Of a stretch of 64,000 nucleotides of DNA, positions 59,217 to 64,000 are shown piece by piece (positions within the stretch are counted from its first letter, which is position 1; every line of letters begins with the position of its first letter). Below the pieces are notes generated by a model, which ran no database searches, was not told the DNA's origin, and was given only the letters and a program-made list of their open reading frames with translations. Source of the DNA: DASVEG01 sp035540495 (GTDB taxonomy: Bacteria > Actinomycetota > Acidimicrobiia > Acidimicrobiales > CADCTF01); contig DATLGL010000008.1 of NCBI GenBank assembly GCA_035540495.1, positions 15,302 through 79,301 of the forward strand, given 5' to 3'. Both the position numbers and the translations under genes were made by a program.

Positions 59217-60163
59217 TGGAGGAGCCCCGTGGCGGACGCGAGGCGGTGCTGGTCGTCGACGACGACATCGACATCGCGCGCTACGTCGAGCTGAACCTGT
59301 CCCTCGAGGGCTTCGGCGTCCACGTGGCGCACGACGGGGAGGAGGCGGTGCGGAAGGCGCTCGTCCTGCGGCCCGAGGTCGTGCTGCTCGACGTGATGAT
59401 GCCGGGCCTCGACGGCTACGAGGTGTGTCGCCGCATCCGCAGCGACGCCCGGACGAGCCACGCGGCGGTGATCATGCTCACGGCGAAGACGCTGTCGGCC
59501 GACACGGTCCTCGGGCTCACGGCCGGCGCCGACGACTACATCGCGAAGCCGTTCGACCCGCCGGAGCTGGTCGCTCGCGTGCGGGCCGCTCTGCGCCGTG
59601 CGCGGCAGCTGCGTGACGTCTCGCCGCTCACGGGTCTTCCGGGCAACAGCGAGATCGCGCGGCGCGTCGACGACCTCATCTCGTCGGGCACGCCGTTCGC
59701 GCTGGTGCACGCCGACCTCGATCGGTTCAAGGCCTTCAACGACCGCTACGGCTTCGCTCGCGGCGATGACGCGATCCGCGCCACCGGCGAGGTTCTGGCG
59801 CAGACCGTCACCGCGGTGGCGAGCGACGTGTGCTTCATCGGCCACATCGGCGGCGACGACTTCGTGCTCATCGTCGCTCCCGAGGCAGCCGAGCAGCTGT
59901 GCCAGCTGGTGGTCCAGCGCTTCGACGAACTCGCACCGTCGTTCTACGACGCAGCCGATGCCGAGCAGGGGTTCATCGAGGTCGACGACCGGCGGAACCA
60001 CCGCCATCGGGTCGGCATCATGACGATCTCGCTCGGCGTCGCGACGACCGCCCACCGCCCCCTCGCGTCCCTGGCCGAGGCGTCCGCCATCGCGACGGAG
60101 ATGAAGCTCGCGGCGAAGCAGGAGCGCAGTTCTGCCTACCGGATCGATCAGCGCCGTGTCTGA
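59216..60163 (+). CDS. Response regulator with REC and GGDEF-type diguanylate cyclase domains
   Basis: A 315-residue protein. REC domain about 10-125: acidic pocket VLVVDDD, phospho-acceptor VVLLDVMMPG (Asp59), LTAKT and IAKPFDPPEL. GGDEF domain about 135-310: DLDRFKAFNDRYGFARGDD with substrate and metal residues, and HIGGDDFVLIV (212-216), so the signature is GGDDF rather than GG(D/E)EF. No RxxD inhibitory site precedes it. It would make c-di-GMP when phosphorylated if the variant is active. No histidine kinase is adjacent. It overlaps rpe by 1 nt and the next gene by 8 nt. Confidence 0.9.
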   Translation: MEEPRGGREAVLVVDDDIDIARYVELNLSLEGFGVHVAHDGEEAVRKALVLRPEVVLLDVMMPGLDGYEVCRRIRSDARTSHAAVIMLTAKTLSADTVLGLTAGADDYIAKPFDPPELVARVRAALRRARQLRDVSPLTGLPGNSEIARRVDDLISSGTPFALVHADLDRFKAFNDRYGFARGDDAIRATGEVLAQTVTAVASDVCFIGHIGGDDFVLIVAPEAAEQLCQLVVQRFDELAPSFYDAADAEQGFIEVDDRRNHRHRVGIMTISLGVATTAHRPLASLAEASAIATEMKLAAKQERSSAYRIDQRRV

Positions 60164-60662
60164 CGCCGCGGCGCCGCAGGAGCCGTCGGCCCAGCCGCTC
60201 CTGGCCAAGGTGCTCACGGTGTCGGACGGGGTGGTCGCAGGCACGCGCGACGATCGATCGGGCGAGGCACTGGCCGGCGCCCTGGCCGCGGCCGGGTTCG
60301 ACGTCGTCGATCGACAGGTGACGGCAGACGGCGCCGATGCGGTCGCCGCGGCACTGAGGGACATGACGCGCGGCTTCGCGGGCGTCGTGGTGACGACCGG
60401 TGGCACCGGTTTCTCACCTCGCGACGAGACGCCCGAAGGCACCAGGGCGGTCATCGAGCGCGACGCTCCCGGGCTGGCGGAAGCCATGCGGCTCGTGAGC
60501 CCGCTCGGGCGCCTGAGCCGCGGCGTGGCGGGTGTGGTGGGCGCGTCGATCGTGCTCAACACGCCGGGGTCGACCAAGGGGACGGTCGAGTGCTTCGACG
60601 CTGTCGCCGACGTGCTGCCCCACGCGCTGGCCCTCCTCAACGGGACTTCTCGAGCCCACTGA
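60156..60662 (+). CDS. MogA/MoaB family molybdopterin-biosynthesis protein
   Basis: A 168-residue MoCF-fold protein: VLTVSDGVVAGTRDDRSGEA, VVTTGGTGFSPRDETPEGTR, RDAPGLAEAMRL and VLNTPGSTKGTVECFDAV. MogA/MoaB proteins adenylylate molybdopterin. Embedding between a GGDEF regulator and rib genes is not an obvious molybdenum context. GTG 60156 overlaps the regulator's stop by 8 nt. Confidence 0.9.
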   Translation: MSDAAAPQEPSAQPLLAKVLTVSDGVVAGTRDDRSGEALAGALAAAGFDVVDRQVTADGADAVAAALRDMTRGFAGVVVTTGGTGFSPRDETPEGTRAVIERDAPGLAEAMRLVSPLGRLSRGVAGVVGASIVLNTPGSTKGTVECFDAVADVLPHALALLNGTSRAH

Positions 60663-60671
60663 ACTACCGTT

Positions 60672-60703
60672 GTCGTTGTCGGAACGATCGTTCCGAAAAC
60701 GAC
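60672..60703. promoter_or_regulatory. 32-nt near-perfect palindrome upstream of ribD (candidate operator)
   Basis: A perfect 18-nt palindrome, tcggaacgatcgttccga (60679-60696), is extended after one mismatched pair by gtcgtt/aacgac, giving a 32-nt inverted repeat. It lies between the mogA-like gene and ribD (GTG 60724). Its core GAAC-N4-GTTC resembles the Gram-positive LexA box, but the flanking bases differ. There is no T-tract, so an operator is more likely than a terminator. Confidence 0.6.
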
Positions 60704-60723
60704 CAGACGCCTTGGGACCGGGA

Positions 60724-61719
60724 GTGGACGACGAAGCCGCGATGTCGCGTGCCCTCGAACTTGCCGCTTCCGTGCGCGCGTCGGCCCATCCGAATCCTTG
60801 GGTGGGCGCAGTGATCGTGAGCACCGGTGCGACCTTCGAGGGTGCGACGGAGCCCGTCGGCGGCCGCCACGCCGAGGCCGTCGCGCTCGACGCGTTCGAA
60901 GCAGCTGCCGGCGGAGCCGGCGAGGGCACCACCCTCTACGTCACCCTCGAACCGTGCTGGGAGTGGGACGGAAAGCGGACGCCATCGTGTGCGAAGGCCG
61001 TCGTCGCCGCGGGGATCGACCGGGTGGTCGTGGCGATGGAGGACCCGGACGAGCGGGTGAGGGGACGGGGCGTAGCGGCGCTTCGCGAGGCGGGCGTCGA
61101 GGTCGAGGTCGGACTGCTCGAAGAGGAGGCGCGCCGGCTCCTCCGCCCCTACGTCCACCACCGCACGACCGGCCGGCCCTTCGTCGTCCTGAAACTGGCC
61201 GCGAGTCTTGACGGCCGCACCGCTGCGCCCGACGGATCGAGCCAGTGGATCACCGGCGAGGCGGCACGGGCCGACGCACACCGGCTGCGGGCCGAGAGCG
61301 ACGCGATCCTCGTAGGCGCCGGCACCGTTCGAGCCGACGACCCGTCGCTCACGGTCCGGGCCGTCGAGGGACGCGACCCACGCCGGATCGTGCTCGGCCG
61401 CGCGCCCGGCGGAGCGAAGGTCCATCCGTGCGACGAGATGAGCGGTGACCTCGCGGAGATCCTCGATCGGCTGGGCGGCGACGGCGTCGTCCAGTTGATG
61501 GTCGAAGGCGGTGCGTCGGTGGCAGGGGAGTTCCACCGCCGCGGCCTCGTCGACCGCTACGTCGTGTACGTCGCACCGGTTCTCTTCGGTGGTGACGACG
61601 CGCGCGGCATGTTCTCAGGGCGTGGAGCGTTGACGATCGACGACGTCTTCCGCGGCCGCATCGTCGCGGTCGAACACCTCGGCGACGACATCCGCATCGA
61701 CCTGGAGAGGGCAGCCTGA
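60724..61719 (+). CDS. ribD: Riboflavin biosynthesis deaminase/reductase RibD
   Basis: RibD deaminates and reduces the GTP-derived pyrimidine. The 331-residue product has the N-terminal deaminase domain (AHPNPWVGAVIV, zinc ligands in GGRHAEAVALDAF and TLEPCWEWDGKRTPSCAKAV). The C-terminal reductase domain has RPFVVLKLAASLDGRTAAPD, SQWITGEAARADAHRLRA, DAILVGAGTVRADDPSLTVR and VQLMVEGGASVAGEF. The loop between the two zinc cysteines is 10 residues instead of the usual 8. I chose GTG 60724 because the upstream frame does not look coding. It overlaps ribE (TGATG). Confidence 0.94.
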   Translation: MDDEAAMSRALELAASVRASAHPNPWVGAVIVSTGATFEGATEPVGGRHAEAVALDAFEAAAGGAGEGTTLYVTLEPCWEWDGKRTPSCAKAVVAAGIDRVVVAMEDPDERVRGRGVAALREAGVEVEVGLLEEEARRLLRPYVHHRTTGRPFVVLKLAASLDGRTAAPDGSSQWITGEAARADAHRLRAESDAILVGAGTVRADDPSLTVRAVEGRDPRRIVLGRAPGGAKVHPCDEMSGDLAEILDRLGGDGVVQLMVEGGASVAGEFHRRGLVDRYVVYVAPVLFGGDDARGMFSGRGALTIDDVFRGRIVAVEHLGDDIRIDLERAA

Positions 61720-62288
61720 TGTTCACCGGCATCGTCGAGGAGATGGGGACGGTCCGGTCTCGCGACGGCGGACGCTTCGTGTTCGACGCCCAAGCCGTCC
61801 TCGAGGACTCGAAGATCGGCGATTCCATCGCGGTGAACGGCTGCTGCCTGACCGTCGTGGAGATCGGTGAAGGCTGGTGGGCCGCCGACGCCGTCGACGA
61901 GACCCTCAAGCGGACGAACCTCGGTGATCTCTCGCCGGGTGATCCCGTGAACCTCGAGCGGCCGGTGCGGGTGAACGACCGCCTCGGCGGCCACATCGTG
62001 CAGGGCCACGTCGACGCGGTCGGAGAGGTCGTGGAGCCTGCGCCGAACCTCCGGGTGCGCATGTCTTCCGAGTTGAGCCGCTACGTCGTCGAGAAGGGAT
62101 CGATCACCGTCGACGGCTGCAGCCTCACGGTCGTCGAGGCGCTCGACGACGGCTTCACGGTCGCGGTCATCCCCCACACCTCCGAGGTGACCGTCCTCGG
62201 ACGCAAGCGTCCAGGCGACCGCGTGAACCTCGAAGTCGACCTCGTCGCGAAGTACGTCGAGCGACTCCTCCTGAAGAAAGAGGACTGA
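61719..62288 (+). CDS. ribE: Riboflavin synthase alpha chain
   Basis: The 189-residue enzyme dismutates two lumazines to riboflavin. It has two lumazine-binding repeats: MFTGIVEEMGTVRSRDGGRF...IAVNGCCLTVVEIGE and GHIVQGHVDAVGEVVE...ITVDGCSLTVVEALDD. The N-terminal MFTGI is essential in the family, supporting ATG 61719. No FMN riboswitch (RFN element) is visible upstream of the rib genes. Confidence 0.96.
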   Translation: MFTGIVEEMGTVRSRDGGRFVFDAQAVLEDSKIGDSIAVNGCCLTVVEIGEGWWAADAVDETLKRTNLGDLSPGDPVNLERPVRVNDRLGGHIVQGHVDAVGEVVEPAPNLRVRMSSELSRYVVEKGSITVDGCSLTVVEALDDGFTVAVIPHTSEVTVLGRKRPGDRVNLEVDLVAKYVERLLLKKED

Positions 62289-62291
62289 CCC

Positions 62292-63512
62292 GTGCCCCTC
62301 GCAGACATCGAGAAGGCGATCGCCGCGATCGGCCGCGGCGAGATCGTCGTGGTCGTCGACGACGAAGACCGCGAGAACGAAGGCGACCTCATCATGGCGG
62401 CGGAGTTCGCGACGCCCGAGAAGATCGCGTTCTTCCTGCACCACACGTCCGGCTACATCTGCGCGCCGATCACGTCCGAGCGGGCCCGCGAGCTCGACCT
62501 GCCGCCGATGGTCGCCCACAACACCGAGATCCAGCGCACCGCGTTCCTCGTGACCGTCGACCTGAAGCACGGGACGTCGACCGGGATCTCCGCCCACGAT
62601 CGTTCCGCGACCATCCTGTCGCTCGTCGATCCCGCGACCCGTCCCGACGATCTGGCCCGGCCGGGCCACATCCTCCCGCTCGAGGCTCGCGAGGGCGGCG
62701 TGTTGAAGCGGGCGGGTCACACCGAGGCGGCCGTCGACCTCGCCCGTCTCGCCGGCTGCTATCCGGCAGGCGTGCTCTGCGAGATCGTCGACGAGAAGAA
62801 GATGGACATGGCCCGTGCCCCCGAGCTCGAGAAGTTCGCGGAGGAGCACGACCTCCTGATGATCTCCATCGCCGACCTCGTCCGTTACCGGCGCCAGAAG
62901 GAGAAGCTGGTCAAGCGCGTCGCCGAGGCGCGAGTGCCGACGCAGTACGGCGACTTCACGTGCTTCGCCTACGAGTCGACGCTCGACGGCGAGACGCACC
63001 TGGCCTTCGTGAAGGGAGCGCCGGCAGGGGAGGACAACGTCCTCGTCCGCGTCCACAGCGAGTGCCTGACCGGCGACGTCTTCGGGTCGCTGCGATGCGA
63101 CTGCGGGCCGCAGCTCGACGGCGCGATGAAGCGGGTGGCCGATGAGGGGATGGGCGTGATCGTCTACCTGCGCGGCCACGAGGGCCGCGGGATCGGCATC
63201 GGCAACAAGCTGCTCGCGTACAAGCTGCAGGAGCAGGGGCTCGACACCGTCGACGCCAACGTGCACCTCGGGTTCCACGCGGACCGCCGCGAGTACGGCG
63301 TTGGCGCCCAGATCCTGGTCGACCTCGGGATCACGACGATGCGGCTCATGACCAACAACCCGGCCAAGGGCGACGGCATCCGTGGCTACGGGCTCGAGAT
63401 CGTCGAGCGCGTCCCGATCGAGACCGTGCCGAACCCCGAGAACATCAACTACCTCCGCACGAAGCGGGAGCGGATGGGGCACCTGCTCGAGGGGCTCGAC
63501 GATGTCCTCTGA
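62292..63512 (+). CDS. ribBA: Bifunctional DHBP synthase / GTP cyclohydrolase II
   Basis: A 406-residue fusion. The RibB domain (about 1-200) has VVVVDDEDRENEGDLIMAAE, the substrate loop GTSTGISAHDRSATI and RPGHILPLEAREGGVLKRAG with HTEAAVDLARLAG. The RibA domain has VRVHSECLTGDVFGSLRCDC (zinc cysteines), GVIVYLRGHEGRGIGIGNKL, DTVDANVHLGF and MTNNPAKGDGIRGYGLEIVE. It supplies both the butanone and pyrimidine precursors. It starts at GTG 62292. It overlaps ribH by 11 nt. Confidence 0.97.
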   Translation: MPLADIEKAIAAIGRGEIVVVVDDEDRENEGDLIMAAEFATPEKIAFFLHHTSGYICAPITSERARELDLPPMVAHNTEIQRTAFLVTVDLKHGTSTGISAHDRSATILSLVDPATRPDDLARPGHILPLEAREGGVLKRAGHTEAAVDLARLAGCYPAGVLCEIVDEKKMDMARAPELEKFAEEHDLLMISIADLVRYRRQKEKLVKRVAEARVPTQYGDFTCFAYESTLDGETHLAFVKGAPAGEDNVLVRVHSECLTGDVFGSLRCDCGPQLDGAMKRVADEGMGVIVYLRGHEGRGIGIGNKLLAYKLQEQGLDTVDANVHLGFHADRREYGVGAQILVDLGITTMRLMTNNPAKGDGIRGYGLEIVERVPIETVPNPENINYLRTKRERMGHLLEGLDDVL

Positions 63513-64000
63513 CGCCCGCTCCGATGCACGCGTGGAGCCCGTCCTCGAAGGCGAGGGGCTGCGGATCGCGATCGTCTGCGCGCGCTTCAACGACCTGGTG
63601 ACGATGCGCCTCCTCGACGGCGCGCGGCGGGGCCTCGCGCGGGGCGGTGTCGCCGAGGTGGACATCACCGTCGCCTGGGTGCCCGGTGCCTTCGAGCTCC
63701 CCCTCGCGGCGAAGATGCACATCGACTCCGGTCGCTACGACGCGGTGATCGCGCTCGGGTGCGTCATCCGGGGGGAGACCACGCACTACGACCTCGTGGG
63801 AGGCGAGGCCGCGAGCGGCGTGCAGCGGGTGCAGCTCGACACGGGCGTCCCGGTGATGTTCGGTGTGCTCACCACCGAAGACCTCGATCAGGCGCTCGCA
63901 CGGTCGGAGGCCGAGGGCGGCCACAACGTGGGCGAGGAGTGCGGCCTCGGCGCGGTCGAGATGGTTGGGTTGTTCCGGCGCCTCAAGGCCAGGATGGACT
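63502..64000 (+). CDS. ribH: 6,7-dimethyl-8-ribityllumazine synthase (3' end outside window)
   Basis: The frame starts at ATG 63502 inside the end of ribBA and stays open to the window end (166 codons). Lumazine synthase motifs: IAIVCARFNDLVTMRLLDGA, VPGAFELPLAAKM, ALGCVIRGETTHYDLVGGEA, SGVQRVQLDTGVPVMFGVLT and TTEDLDQALARS. RibH condenses the RibA/RibD product with DHBP; RibE finishes the pathway. Only the last residues are missing. Confidence 0.95.
   Translation, partial: MSSDARSDARVEPVLEGEGLRIAIVCARFNDLVTMRLLDGARRGLARGGVAEVDITVAWVPGAFELPLAAKMHIDSGRYDAVIALGCVIRGETTHYDLVGGEAASGVQRVQLDTGVPVMFGVLTTEDLDQALARSEAEGGHNVGEECGLGAVEMVGLFRRLKARMD

Noticed and set aside
60656..60723. RFN (FMN) riboswitch ahead of the rib genes
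   Set aside because: None of the conserved RFN segments is visible; the gap is only 61 nt and is filled mainly by the palindrome.

Overview
The window is strongly G+C-rich and almost wholly coding, with many genes joined by 1-8 nt stop/start overlaps. It carries mihF, the actinobacterial integration host factor, between pyrF and gmk. The order alaS-ruvX-mltG-aroE ... aroC-aroK-aroB-aroQ ... efp-nusB-pyrR is also familiar from Actinomycetota. The likely source is a chromosome of an actinobacterium, possibly of the Acidimicrobiia because a full type IV pilus (T4P) set is present. That class-level placement is inference. I see no tRNA or rRNA genes, CRISPR arrays, prophage or transposase.

Layout. 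1-7.0 kb: the end of ruvB, a minus-strand ECF sigma factor coupled to a tiny secreted protein, queuosine genes (queA, tgt) and yajC-secD-secF. 7-15 kb: apt, the (p)ppGpp enzyme rel, an unknown secreted protein (minus strand), hisS-aspS and an unknown membrane protein (minus strand). 15-22.3 kb: rarA, two small membrane proteins, alaS, ruvX, mltG, aroE. 22.3-34.2 kb: the T4P cluster, consisting of a DUF4388 protein, pilB, an antisense HNH endonuclease, pilT, pilC, a c-di-GMP-I riboswitch, pilA and three minor-pilin-like genes. 34.2-39.6 kb: aroC-aroK-aroB-aroQ, prepilin peptidase (minus strand), efp, nusB and an orphan pilin (minus strand). 39.7-54.8 kb: a long pyrimidine operon with a PyrR leader (pyrR, pyrB, pyrC, a methyltransferase, carA, carB, pyrD, pyrF), followed by mihF, gmk, rpoZ, coaBC, metK and priA. 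54.8-64 kb: two RNA-methyltransferase-like genes (minus strand), def, fmt, rsmB, rpe, a REC-GGDEF regulator, a MogA/MoaB protein and the riboflavin genes ribD-ribE-ribBA-ribH, the last cut by the window end.

Most notable is a candidate c-di-GMP-controlled pilus. The extension ATPase PilB has a textbook tandem MshEN c-di-GMP motif. The retraction ATPase PilT also carries an MshEN-like N-terminus, but degenerate. The major pilin lies behind a GEMM-I c-di-GMP riboswitch, one minor pilin carries PKD domains, and a REC-GGDEF protein is encoded about 30 kb away.

Other points: (1) a PyrR leader where a consensus PyrR hairpin abuts the pyrR Shine-Dalgarno and an intrinsic terminator lies inside the first codons of pyrR; (2) fmt and priA appear to start at CTG inside CTGA stop/start overlaps; (3) -10-like TAnnnT hexamers sit 6-9 nt before many start codons, suggesting leaderless mRNAs; (4) an ECF sigma factor with a predicted membrane-anchored tail is translationally coupled to a 68-residue secreted protein; (5) a 32-nt near-perfect palindrome lies just upstream of ribD.
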